64,000 nt of DNA. It comes from Phytophthora sp. 'mugwort'. Lineage: Eukaryota; Oomycota; Peronosporomycetes; Peronosporales; Peronosporaceae. The translations under genes and the position numbers were made by a program. The notes below the pieces were generated by a model. The model worked only from the letters and a program-made list of their open reading frames with translations, was not told where the DNA came from and made no database searches. Positions within the stretch are counted from its first letter, which is position 1, and each line of letters opens with the position of its first letter. This document shows positions 33,265 to 42,950 of this stretch, piece after piece. Where the stretch lies: assembly GCA_033558025.1 (NCBI GenBank), contig JAUCEF010000008.1, positions 2,232,001-2,296,000 on the forward strand, given 5' to 3'.

Positions 33265-33840
33265 GAGCGAAGGCGGAATGGTCCCGACCCCAGTATCGTA
33301 GCACTAGGGGCATCCTGTGTGGCTGATCAATCTTGAGGCCTCGGATCTCGTCCATGCAGGTCAAAATGGTGAGCAGTCGCTCCTTGAACGATACTACTGA
33401 TTTCCCATTGCTTACTATAACGTCCGGCGCATATTTCCGACAGTTCCATTGCGGATCCTCCTCCCCGTCTGCGAGATGATATAAATGGTGCATTTCAGAA
33501 AAATCGATGTCATTCGCAGCATATCACTTCCGCCCCAGGAGTCATCACTTGCAGTGTCTGCCCGCCCTGACGGACTTTCCGTGTGCTCCTTCCACCTGAT
33601 CTGATTTAGGGATTGCTTTCTGGTCATTCGCGGCCAGGCCCGATCCACGTTCGTCAGCATTTGTACCCGTAAGTCATGCGGAAGTTGCTCCTCCACGTTG
33701 AGTAGCCCCGCGTACTGAATCCCCTTCTTGATGTTCGCCGTTAGCGGGCCTAGCGCTTCCTCCGGCCCGTATTTGTGCTCTCTCAGCGCAGGCCTGTACA
33801 ATCGCCATTGCCATGCAATTTCCTGTTGCTGGCGTGATAA
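33265..33840 (-). pseudogene. OTU-like cysteine protease domain of the LINE
   Basis: Three frames together show an OTU pattern. TPATGNCMAMAIVQACAE holds the nucleophile (Cys codon at 33815-33817) in the Thr-Gly-Asn-Cys loop. After a helical stretch (LLNVEEQLPHDLRVQ) comes DDSWGGSDMLRMTSIFLK (about 33553-33500), the Trp-Gly-Gly turn before the conserved helix. YAPDVIVSNGK and MPLVLRYWGRDHSAFAH follow, with the catalytic His at 33278-33280. OTU enzymes cleave ubiquitin-like linkages or viral/retroelement polyproteins. Frame breaks near 33,800 and 33,500 show this copy is dead. The catalytic Cys and His codons are both kept. Confidence 0.6.
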
Positions 33841-34250
33841 CCTCCCTCATGCCCAGTTGCTGTTCTAGCCCCTTACAACTCTGTGGTGGCTCCGTTGTCA
33901 CTGGTGCCAGCGGTATCTCTGTTCCGCCCTGCCGGTTACTTTTATTCAATTACTCAGCATATGCTCCCCTGCATGTACTCAGCCTTGTCATCAATACCGG
34001 ACCCGTTAGGACCTTACTGACCCCTCGGGCCACTTCAGCCCTTTTTATCGCTTGCTCTCGCTGAGTGAGTGCCCTTGGTTTATTTGTCGTTTGCGGACCT
34101 TCCGCTTCCGTTGTTAAATTGATAGTTGTTGGTTGTCCTGTACTTGTCTCGTTGGCTCGCTCTCGTATGCCGTCCTTGCTCCCTGGTTTGGCTTCGGCCT
34201 CCTCTGTCTCGTTGTCAAGTATCGAGTACCGTCCCGCATCGCGTTGAGTT

Positions 34251-34650
34251 TTAGCTTGTAGTGCTTCCTTTTGGGGCCCATAGCTTTCTGCCTCCTCTCA
34301 GCGGTTGCTTTAGCCATGGCTGCGGTGCTCTTGGCTCGGGTTGTGGTTGAGTCGCGTGATGCTGCTCCCCTTCTTCCTGATCCACCGGTGTTTCAGGGCC
34401 TTGTAACTGCTCATCCGTGGACCAGCAGCGTGCGATGGGGTGCCCGAGATTCCCACATTGGAGACACTGGAGTCTGTGGCCCATGTTCGGATGCGTGGCG
34501 ACGATTGACGTTCCGAACCACAAAATTCGTACGATGCCATGCAGCAACGTGGGACACCCTGCCAGGTTGAAAGTCACCTGCCAGTCGGTCGATGTCCGTG
34601 AGTTCGGCGTACGCTTATCTAATCCTCCAACTCGAATTGGGTTGGAATGA
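34251..34650 (-). pseudogene. LINE ORF1 segment with CCHC zinc knuckle
   Basis: 108 open codons (34577-34251) starting MTFNLAGCPTLLHGIVRILW, then GTSIVATHPNMGHRL and a knuckle LQCLQCGNLGHPIARC: Cys-x2-Cys-x4-His-x4-Cys complete. After it the protein becomes Pro/Gln/Glu-rich. Retroelement nucleocapsid-like proteins use such knuckles to bind their RNA. In other frames the upstream 70 bp reads as the end of an RRM-like fold. The knuckle itself is intact although the gene is not. Confidence 0.75.
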
Positions 34651-34913
34651 TGGCTTTCGGGTACTATGCACGTCGCACGTTGCGTTGAGGCTGGAGCCGA
34701 ACAAGAGCGTAGGTCAGATAGGCATTACTCCAGAATATTCCTCAAGGGGTAGACCATAGGAGCCTCGGCCTATCCTAGCACAAGTGATCATTATAAATGC
34801 TATTGCGTCCGGAACACCGCCGGTTGTGTGACACTGACTGGATGTCGTAAAATGGGACTCTACCAAAACTAGCACAGTTTCACGACAAAAACGGATTTGC
34901 CTGGCACTTGTGC

Positions 34914-35045
34914 CATCAAATTCCATGCATTTGTGTCGTAAATGTGGCATCTCGAAGCTCCAAATCGGACAAAAATGTCATCAAATTCCATGCATTTGTG
35001 TCGTAAATGTGTCACCTCGAATCTCCAAAATTCGGACAAAAATGG
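34914..35045. repeat. Subterminal tandem repeat of about 66 bp
   Basis: CATCAAATTCCATGCATTTG starts at 34914 and again at 34979, and each unit ends CGGACAAAAATG. The second copy differs by a few bases. It sits just inside the left end of the Harbinger-like element, where such elements often carry transposase- or Myb-binding repeats. Confidence 0.85.
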
Positions 35046-35120
35046 TGTGGACTAAATCTAAATAACTTACGACCAGTCGTTTATAAGCTTACTGTAGCGC
35101 CTTATCATTGCTCAGAGACG

Positions 35121-36293
35121 ATGCAGGACCCCAGGACTGCCTTGGTGGCGGTTGCTGGGCACCCTGATAGAGCTCGTAGGCGAAAAGTACTGCTCTTGCT
35201 GCGTTTGCGCTGTATGCTTTCATTTGATCGTAACCTCGTGATATATGGTGTGTTGATCGATCCGTCACGTAGCGCATGGCACGTACTTTATCGTGTCCGT
35301 GGTAGCTTTATATCTGTACTATCAATCGATCCTTCATCGTTTGACTACCTTCTGATGCATTTCGAGCAGCACTACATAGTGAAAAGCGGGCCGGGGAAGC
35401 GTGGTCGCCCGCCCAAACTCCTATATAAGCACGCTGTTCAGGTTGTCTTCTGCATTTTTACATTGCTGCAGTTGAGCACAAGCCTCTATGCGAGCTCTTT
35501 GGGGTGCCTCCATCGACGCTAGGGCGTGTCCTCTGGAAGGCTTAGCTTGCGCTCCATGCGTGCCTAAAGTTGCTTCCTGATGCTAACATTCGTTTCCCCT
35601 CGAAGGAGACACAGCTTGAGTGGGCTGCGCTGATGCAGGCTAAAGAGCCGTTAGTAGAGGGCATTTGGGGATTTGTCGACGGTAAAAAACTACTGAGTTC
35701 AGAGTCCTACCCGTGCTGATTTACAGAACGCACACTACAACGGTATGGTTGTCTCTACAACTCGCAGTAGTATATACTAACTGTTATTTCTACTGTGTCC
35801 AGGTTGGCTTCACTCTACACTGGTGACGGGTACGCTCTGCTACGGCGTCGACGGCACCCTTGTGTGGGGACGCCACAACTGCCGAGGATCCTGGAATGAC
35901 GGCGAGACAAGCCGCTTGCTCCAAGACAAGCTCGCCGATGCCTCTGTCACAGAGCCTGGAACAGGCGTTGCGGCTGACTCTGCCTTCCCTGTGGCAATGG
36001 TAGGCAGCAGCAACGACAAGATCGTGACCCCGTTAAAGGACGGGGATTTAGAGCGGGCGTCTCCGGAGTACCGTCCTGCACTTCTCGCTCTCAAGAATGC
36101 GATCGTCGCGCTTAGGCAAGCAGCGTAGTGGGGAATGGGCTCGGCGTCTATATGTTACCGCCAGCTCAAGCTCCCAGTGCCGTTTGACCCACACAAGCGC
36201 CAAATTCGTTTGGAAAACATCTACCGTATCTATAACTATCGAGTTCGCCGCACTGATATTGGGCAAATTCGATCGGCTTTCGGTAAGCGCTAA
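35121..36293 (+). pseudogene. Harbinger-like DDE transposase, catalytic Glu replaced by stop
   Basis: ATG at 35121 (MQDPRTALVAVAGHPDRARR). The DNA-binding part ends in KRGRPPKLLYKHAVQ, then frameshifts and a stop near 35,520 follow. The DDE core has GIWGFVDGK near 35,660 (first Asp; its Lys is followed by a frameshift), NAHYNGW split by a 60-bp intron, TLCYGVDGTLVWGRHN, SWNDGETSRLLQD and VAADSAFP near 35,975 (second Asp). At 36126-36128 a TAG stands where Glu is expected in A-A-E-W-G-M-G, and the frame then continues as WGMGSASICYRQLKL to a stop at 36293. Transposase would cut and join the element ends. It is dead through the nonsense change plus earlier frameshifts. Confidence 0.8.
35743..35802 (+). 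other. Spliceosomal intron in the transposase
   Basis: A GTATGG donor at 35743, a perfect TACTAAC branch site at 35776-35782 and a TCCAG acceptor ending at 35802. Removing 60 bp joins the codons for HYNG to WLHS in the conserved YNGW block, which supports the splice. Introns are uncommon in oomycete genes, so its retention in a transposon is notable. Confidence 0.85.
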
Positions 36294-36296
36294 ATT

Positions 36297-37459
36297 CTAC
36301 GTTGGTGTTCCATCACTGCTTCTATTTTTTTCGATGAGCCTTGCCATCATGGCCATGAGCATCTCATGTGTGCGAAGCTCAGCTTCCGCACGCTCGCCGC
36401 GGCGCTGCTCCTCATGGGCGTCCTTCTCCGCCCGATACCGCAGCTCTCTCGTATGTGTGCGCTCCTCAATCCACGCGAAAAGCCGCGATAGGGTGGTATC
36501 AGGTTCGCTGAGCTGGTTAAGGATATTGTCGATTTTGGCTCGTTTTTTTGCTGTCTGTGACTGCACGCTGACTGAAGTTGACGCGTTGCCCTTTAGCTGC
36601 TCGCTCAGCACCGCGAACTCTGACGGGGTCTTTCCAGTGCGAGGTGAAGTTTTCAGTATCGCAGCTGCAATAAAATGCGAGAGAGTATTGTTGTCAGTTT
36701 CATATTAATACAGTCTGTTTACAAAATGATTAATGCCATTTGTGTACACTACATACCAGTAGATCGTTTCTTTTCAGAAGTCTGAAGAGTTTTGTCGGAG
36801 AACGCATCAATAATGGCGTCTGCTACACTGACTGCCGCTGCAGCACAGCTTGATGAAGTGTCCACCTCACCGCTCAGCAGCTCGCTGTCGCCGCTGCTGA
36901 TGCTTAGCTGCGCCTCGTCGTCTTCACCATAGGGTATTGGCGAGGATGCGGCGTTATAATTCTGCTCCTCTTCGTGGTAGAAGATGCTATCGGCCAGCAC
37001 GGTGGCGTCATCAGCATCGTCCTCAAGCGACGCGACAAAAGTAGACGCCTCAATCTCTCGGTACACGGCCTTGGTGCGTACCACCTCGGGCGGGCAATTT
37101 GGGTCACCTAGCATACAATATATGTTAGCTCAATCATACAGTATGGCGTAGCGATGTAGTGTCAGTACAGTACCAGTAGGTTTGCGAGTATTCTTCAAGC
37201 CCATGAACTTACGACGCAGAGACTCTGCGTCGCGCGCAGGACAATCTGCAGGGCGATTGCGGTTGAAGGCCAACTGCACGTCGCCCCATTGCGCTGCACC
37301 GAGAAGCAGCATCTCCTGGACAAGGTCGAGCAGTCCTAGAGCAGTAGAGCAAAGGTCATGTGAAGCCCACTGATCTGTAGAGCAGCAACCCAAGCACTAT
37401 TACGTACGATTGATTTGAGCGGGTGTAATACCTCTTCCACGGTCAGCGTTACGGCGCAT
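36297..37459 (-). CDS. Myb/SANT-like partner protein of the Harbinger-like element, four exons
   Basis: Splicing is supported by frame and by conserved sites. Exon 1 is 37459-37432 (MRRNADRGRG start), exon 2 37335-37174, exon 3 37107-36757, exon 4 36664-36297. All introns begin GT, end AG and lie in phase 1; together the exons give 909 bp, 302 codons plus stop, with no internal stop. Residues 10-70 form a Myb/SANT-like domain (LLDLVQEMLLLGAAQWGDVQ to LRRKFMGLKN), then KPTGDPNCPPEV. The middle is acidic (Ser/Asp/Glu), and the C-terminus is a coiled coil (about 240-290, RAEKDAHEEQRRGERAEAEL). Harbinger Myb-like proteins bind element ends and bring transposase to the nucleus. This gene looks intact although its transposase is broken. 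Confidence 0.8.
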
Positions 37460-37801
37460 GCTTGGCTTCCTGTACAGCACACAAAGCTCGATCGTTAGTC
37501 CGCCTTCGTTTAGAGTCGCCGCAGCAGCATGAACACACCTGTCTTGAGGAGTCTTGACTGAAATCGAATGTGAGCGCTTTGCTCACCGCGCGCGTCAATC
37601 AACAGGCTTCTAGAACTACCTTAAACGGGTGCCTATCACGTGCGTGTGCTGTTGAGTTGTGTCGCTGGCCAAAGACAGGCTGACGCTTTTTGCGAAGACC
37701 ATTTTTTCGTCTCCGCGGATTGTGTCGGGTTCGTGCCATGAAATGCGTTAGATTTGTCTCCCACATTTCGTGAGATGCGCGATTTTTGACAGAGTCCCAA
37801 T

Positions 37802-38581
37802 GAGTCAACAGGCTTCCCTCGCTTTTCAAGGACAACTGAGCAACCCTATCAATCCTATATTAAAGCATATTGAGACAGATACGATTTCTGAGATTTTATT
37901 TAAATTTCAGGGCGCGTTTGTTAATGTGGGTACTTCGTGTAGTATTTTTTTTTGCAAGGGTCGGATTCAAAACTTAAAGGTAACTGATTCAACATTTCCA
38001 GCCGTTATTATTCGGCTGAAGCGCGGTTACCATTTAGACTACAGATAACGACATGATACCAAGTAAAAAAATGGTATTTTCAGTAAGATGGTAGATTGGA
38101 AAGAGCTTGTAGCGAGCTTACGATTCATGTATTCGTTGCCGTCGAAAGTCAACGCCGCGCCAAGATATGGCAGTTTAAATATTTACACTTTAAATTGTTC
38201 TTAAGGTCGTTTTTGGTTGGCTGCTTTGAGGTAATTTTGTCTCGGAACTAAATACGCTATCCGTTGCGGCTAATGAGGGCTGGAACACACTCGAATTAGA
38301 GCTAAGTTCGAACTGTTAGATAATTCATAAGAAATTCCGGTGGTGCTATCATTTCAAGACGGTGTTAAGTATCATTTTGATCTGAGTGGCACTATGTATC
38401 ATTTATGCGGACACAATTCCTGAACTCACGTTGTTTCCTTCACCCTCTTCTGCAAATGATCAGAAACAGGATCGTGATAGCGCCTTGAGATCGATCATAG
38501 CCCCCAGCTACCGCGGGCTTCAGCTTTTCGTATAGTTTCTTCTACATAAAAAGATAGGGTCATTTATGTGCGTGTCCGTTG
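37802..38581. other. Non-coding A/T-rich region
   Basis: No gene, RNA or clear repeat recognised right of the Harbinger-like element. Confidence 0.4.
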
Positions 38582-38812
38582 TCACCCTTTCGTCACACTC
38601 GTACCATTCAGTCTCTGATGCAGAACACGAACTGCTACCATCTCACCAAGCCGATAAGGTATGTCCTTAATCCACTCCACAATCCGGTTAACATCCAATG
38701 TAGTAGCATTGTCACTGAGGCGTCCACCATGCGATTTTGCCCCGAGAATTCCGTCATCTAGCAACTTATTGTACCGTGTTTGTGCGGACATGCACAAAAA
38801 GCGCCGCGACAA
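38582..38812 (-). pseudogene. Fragment of an oomycete repeat-family protein
   Basis: 76 open codons: MSRRFLCMSAQTRYNKLLDD, GILGAKSHGGRLSDNATTLD, VNRIVEWIKDIPYRLGEMVA, VRVLHQRLNG. The pattern, with a short basic start, a Gly/His patch, a Trp-Ile/Phe-Lys helix and VPVRVRxQ-like strand, resembles the N-terminus of a repetitive oomycete protein family that I cannot name. No partner domain follows downstream. Confidence 0.3.
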
Positions 38813-38925
38813 AAAAACGTCGACAAAATCAGGTAATAGGTAAAGCGCTGGTATTGTCCAGCTCCACGACGTCGCTCAAGTACACCGACCTCCATCGAAA
38901 CTGCTAATGCCGTCGTCCTGTCTTC

Positions 38926-39252
38926 TATCCCGCAGAAGACATGGCGTCAACCGAGCTAACGGGCTTTCAATCTCCGCTGCTTTCCTGCGATGCGTTGCTG
39001 TTTGTATGAGGCATCCTCAATCATCTCCTCCACTCGCGATTCGATATCCAGGCTCACTGACTGCGCGTTCTCGCGACTCTTTGATCCGGTCCTCCCTCTT
39101 CCCCTCGGACAAGAAGGAAATGTAACGTCATACTCGCTGCCCCTTGAATACATGGTCTCATCTTTCGAGAGCGATATCTTCGCGTGCTCTAAATGGCTTC
39201 CACGGGGCGCGAACTTGACGATTGAGCGGCGTGAGTAGCGGCGGGGCTGCAA
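38926..39252 (-). pseudogene. Possible exon, unknown
   Basis: The frame begins after a plausible intron acceptor (TTTTGCAG near 39250) and has natural composition: RRYSRRSIVKFAPRGSHLEH, KISLSKDETMYSRGSEYDVT, RVEEMIEDASYKQQRIAG, ending at a TAG around 38,957. It is basic at both ends and acidic in the middle. No domain recognised. It may be the upstream exon of the fragment at 38582-38812 or unrelated. Confidence 0.25.
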
Positions 39253-39526
39253 AACACAAAAGCTTCTTTTTCTCGGCTATTCACTTATGTACGATCCGTC
39301 CTTCAAGGGCGGTTTTTGTAAAATACCTAGAATGATGAATAAGTACCATTTTGTTCTGTATAGTTCCTTTATTATTTGATGACGTCACTAAATACGTGGT
39401 GGTCTCGGTCTCGAGATGTCATTTCCTATGCTGCCGAAGGGGTTATTTAACCATAGCGTAAATTGGCTGACACCGACCGACAATCCCGACACCAACACGA
39501 TTGGGCAGAACAATACCAACTGCGTT

Positions 39527-39572
39527 TTCTTACCGGCAAAACTATGAGTTATCATAGTTTTGCCGGTAAGAA
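39527..39572. repeat. Perfect 21-bp inverted repeat with 4-bp loop
   Basis: Arm 1, TTCTTACCGGCAAAACTATGA minus its last base, spans 39527-39547; arm 2 at 39552-39572 is its exact reverse complement; loop GTTA. It sits 9 bp before the possible start codon at 39582, so if transcribed it would place a very stable hairpin in the leader. Confidence 0.95.
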
Positions 39573-39581
39573 GTTGGCTGA

Positions 39582-39748
39582 ATGTCCGAAGAAGATAAAC
39601 GCGGGGTTGCGGACATGGCCCCTCACAACGCAATCAGCAGCACCAAGCGAACAGTAGCAGCGGGAGCGACGCCGGAGGAGGTGACGCGCAGGGGGAGGCG
39701 GCCCGTTAGCAGCCGCAGCGACAGGCCGCGGTGCATTCGACTATGCAG
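39582..39748 (+). CDS. Possible first exon, unknown protein
   Basis: ATG at 39582 gives 55 codons (MSEEDKRGVADMAPHNAISS, then TPEEVTRRGRRPVSSRSDRP) up to a good donor CAG|GTAAGA at 39748/39749. The product would be basic and Arg/Ser-rich, like the tail of a DNA-binding transposon protein. No downstream exon could be joined with confidence. Confidence 0.25.
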
Positions 39749-39988
39749 GTAAGATTAATAAAAGCGTTGAGTATGTTTTTTTTTGCGATTCTAACCACGA
39801 CGTGATTTAGAGCACGCGCAGATTCGACTGATAGCAGTAGTGTGTGTGCCGCTAGACTGCTAAAAACTCGGCGTGCTGTGTCAATGGCATCAACCTTGTT
39901 GTGCTGAACATGAGATCTACAACGGTAATTCACGTATCTGAGCTGGTCAACCTTCATTATTTTGTGGTTTTGTTTGGTAAGCGCCTAA

Positions 39989-40640
39989 GATTTAATGAAA
40001 CGGCGTAGCGGCCGACGGCGGCGAGAAGTTTGCGCACCTTCCGATTGGAGAATACCTTCACGTCCATAGCCAGCTTCATCCTCGATGAAGGATCGACGGA
40101 CCATTGACTGGCGGCGACGATTGAACACGGCGACCATTCTGGACGACAGATTGGATGCAGGCCCTACGGTGGGTTCTCAATCGATGACGTAAATGCACCT
40201 ACCGTCTCGTACGTAGGGGTCTGTAATCGACCGGACGTCGTACACTAGTCGTGCTACTAACTTCGCCGCAGGGACCCACACGGCCTCACTGTCGCTGCTC
40301 TGCTCATGGTACTCGGGTCTGTGTTTATTAAGGCCGCCGCCTCGATATAAATCGGAGCGGGAATCCAGACTACGCCGTCGTCTCTGTCATCAGTCACGGC
40401 ATCATCGCTGCTCAGCGGCTTCTACTCTGCCGGCGTATCCGAAGTAGGTTTCTCGTCAGCGACTTCGGCCATGGCGGCAAAAAAGCAGGCGTCAGTCGCA
40501 CTGTTGGACGGCTTCTCTTCGACCGCCATAACCGATGCTTCTCCTCGAAATGCCGAACGACTCTTTCTCTTCCGCTACGGCGCCTGACGACTTCTCCTCC
40601 GCGGAGACGAACGACTCCACTTACTGGCGAAAATATTCAC
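39989..40640 (-). pseudogene. Degenerate acidic/basic ORF, unknown
   Basis: The minus strand has broken frames with plausible protein content: MAVEEKPSNSATDACFFAAM, AEVADEKPTSDTPAE then a stop, SSDDAVTDDRDDGVVWIPAP, YIEAAALINTD, VWVPAAKLVARLVYDVRSIT and RMVAVFNRRRQSMVRRSFIE. The repeated VW-[IV]-P-A motif (near 40,360 and 40,270) is striking and may be an old internal duplication. It ends with a basic tail near 39,990. I cannot name a family. Confidence 0.35.
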
Positions 40641-40877
40641 TCTAAGCTGTGACATCTTGGCCGCTAACGCGGCGTCCAGTTCAAGCAAGCAAAGTAGCGA
40701 TGGCTTGAAACAAAAAACCGGTTAGGTCGGGTGTGTCGGCGACTTGGATCGTACCGCAGGTACCGTAATGCTTCATTTGTTACTTTCACATGGGGAAAGT
40801 GCTGCCTAATAAAATGCAAAAAAAACCTCGTTGAGCCCCTTTCGAATTAAGTGTGTCATCCCTAAGTTGGTGCGAAA

Positions 40878-40953
40878 TAAAGAATGGGATAGGTGCGTTC
40901 GGCCACATAAATTCGTAGTAAAGAATGGGATAGGTGCGTTGTGGCCACATAAA
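40878..40953. repeat. Imperfect tandem repeat of about 41 bp
   Basis: AAAGAATGGGATAGGTGCGTT followed by GGCCACATAAA occurs at 40879-40911 and again at 40919-40953, the second with GTGG where the first has CGG. It is followed by a run of T. Confidence 0.8.
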
Positions 40954-41397
40954 ATTTTTTTTTTTAGCGAATATGTGAGTTGATGGTCTTTCGTGAAATC
41001 TTTATGGGAAAGACCCTGACCTCTGTAGTCAGCAAATTTGCATGCGGACGTGTGCATCCAATTTGGGCCCTAAAATAACTACGTCGTCGTTTCAGTGTAC
41101 GGCCACTGATTTGGTCAAACGCCAAGCGAGCACGATAATCGGCTATGACTGTTTTAAACTCCATCGCGATGAAGGGCACGAAATTGGTTTACAGCTCCTG
41201 ATCAACTGTCTCGATCTTGTATGAAAACGTTCACGTTTGCCTGGGCGTATTACTAGCTTGGAGAACTTTGTCCGAATACTCACTGTTAGAGGGGGCGTGC
41301 TCAACTCCGTAAGGTAAGAACAACTTGAAAACAACGAGCTGCTTCTACTAAGACTTGTATTGCCGACCTTTGCAGGTCTGTCAGATTCGAAGAGGTT

Positions 41398-42950
41398 TCA
41401 AGTACCATTCAAACCAAGTCGCTGTTGCATGCTTCGAGGCTGATCAACCGCGGGTATGATTGACTGCGATAGCTCGACCGCAGACATTGGAAATTCACGA
41501 GCTGTTTCCCCTATCGCGCAACCGTGATCGACAACAGCACCGCCACCATTCGGTATCCGCTCCTCCAGCTCAGCAATGCGTGAGGACTGCTCCTTATTTG
41601 CGGCTATAAGCTGAGCAATTACAGTGTTCTGGTGGTTGATCAGCTGGCCATCACGTATGACGTTTTTTTTTCTTCTTTCACGCATGACTCACTTATTCGG
41701 TGATTCAGTTGCTCACTCCAGGATAGAAGTTCAGGCATCGCTACTTGGATGGAAAAGAGGCAGATGCGCATCCGACGTATATGGGCTAAGGGTACTTGTT
41801 GGATTCAGGAAACCGCTGGATTAAATACGCCACGAAATGGTCAGCGAGATGCTGATCGAGGATCGAGGAGCTGTCTTCAAGTCCCAAGCTCGACGCGAAA
41901 ACCAGGCGACCTAATCTCCGGATGTTTGCAGACGTTGCGGTGTCGAAGCTTCTCAGCGTGAAGTATGGTCGGGATTTCTCCGGACTTCTAGTCGCTAAGC
42001 ACCTTCGGCAATTTCCTGTCCTCGCTTGTCGTGTTTGGGTACATAGGCAAATGTCTTGTATGTCGTCGTCATATGCCAACTACCCCGATGATGTAGACCC
42101 ACTGAGGACTTAGCGATGAATCTGCATTAACATGCCGAAATGAATGCGATGAGAAGTTCATCGAGATACCAGCCTTGGTCTGACGTGCACTTGCAACCTT
42201 GAGCACGCGATTGACGTAACCTTGCATTTGCAGTGGGGAAGATGTTTTATGTTGGCGCGTGATCTCTGGCGACGTACGCATTGGCTCATTTTCATCGTCA
42301 TGTGGAGAAATCGTCGGTCAATGGTGTCTCATCCGCCGTCGGCCCTTCTTCATCCCCGTTTTTTTGCGGTTGCTATATGAAAGACGCTAGAGGTCTTCAC
42401 TGGGGAACTTTGCATCTCTAGTGCCATACCGATCGCATGCAGCAGGCACGTGACGAACGAGCTTTTGTCCGAAAAGAGAGGGATCTTGTTCCTCCGACGT
42501 TTTTGCGCGTATCAGACGAAGGAAGAGCATGTTCCCTGAAGACACGGACAGGTTACGCTTTTAATGAATGCAAAGTCAGACGCTCGTCCAAAACGCGTAC
42601 AACATGGTGCAGAGAAGCGCTGAGTCTTGATACTCCTTTCCTGGGCTGACATCGAAGCACAACCAGCCGATCAGAAAACGCAAGCCGTCCTTCGTGCTGG
42701 CTCGAGCCTTGATCACAATTCCACCTTGCTGTCGAGCAAATTCAGGAAGGCGGAACTACCGTTGTCGAGCAGAGGTGTAGTGCAAATGAAGTTTAGAGTG
42801 GCGTTCGCCAAGGCGAGGAAGACTTCGAAGACGTTTGCCGCTGTTGCTTGCGCTCGCTTCGTGTTCTCAGGGGCAAGGTCTTACAGGCTCATCGTTTTCG
42901 AGTCTGATGTCGTCGGGCAAGTTGATACGGCAAATGTACGAATGACTTGA
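41398..42950 (-). pseudogene. Crypton-like tyrosine recombinase, degenerate
   Basis: Minus strand, 5' to 3': KRAQATAANVFEVFLALAN (about 42,880-42,820); a segment reading LYLRLIRAKTSEEQDPSLFS in pieces near 42,490; then SPLQMQGYVNRVLKVASARQ and ISMNFSSHSFRHVNA (about 42,250-42,120), which carries the His-Ser-x-Arg of tyrosine recombinases (the second R/G of the usual SFRRG is altered). At 42,060-41,800 are an AFAYV block in a shifted frame, LVFASSLGLEDSSS and LADHFVAYLIQRFPE, and at 41685-41560 a coiled coil (NHQNTVIAQLIAANKEQSSR). This order matches oomycete Crypton-type proteins, which cut and rejoin DNA through a tyrosine. The catalytic Tyr could not be placed. Stops near 42,580, 42,110 and 41,790. 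Confidence 0.6.

Larger units (their letters stand above)
26791..34650 (-). mobile_element. Long LINE with CCHC ORF1, OTU-like protease, APE endonuclease and RT
   Basis: A nearly full-length but decayed non-LTR element on the minus strand. In 5' to 3' order: CCHC knuckle region (34577-34251), OTU-type protease (33840-33265), an unrecognised module (32426-31780), APE endonuclease split by an insertion (31737-31340 and 30916-30650), pre-RT (30440-29800), RT (29765-28980), connection (28852-28523), zf-RVT (27471-27274) and a helical C-terminus (27174-26791). At about 7.9 kb it is longer than most LINEs. Frameshifts are frequent. The 5' end is missing; matching N-terminal coding sequence sits inverted at 22.2-23.4 kb. 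A Ty3 fragment is nested at about 30.93-31.33 kb. The 3' side abuts the microsatellite. Confidence 0.85.
34854..37798. mobile_element. Complete Harbinger-like DNA transposon
   Basis: The left end starts GGGACTCTACCAAAACTAGC and the right end, read inward on the minus strand, starts GGGACTCTGTCAAAAATCGC. They match at GGGACTCT and CAAAA, with further similarity after. Both ends are flanked by AAT (34851-34853 and 37799-37801), a 3-bp target duplication as Harbinger elements make. Inside are a transposase on the plus strand and a Myb/SANT-like gene on the minus strand, arranged tail to tail with stops 3 bp apart. That two-gene layout is the Harbinger hallmark. Length is 2,945 bp. Confidence 0.85.
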
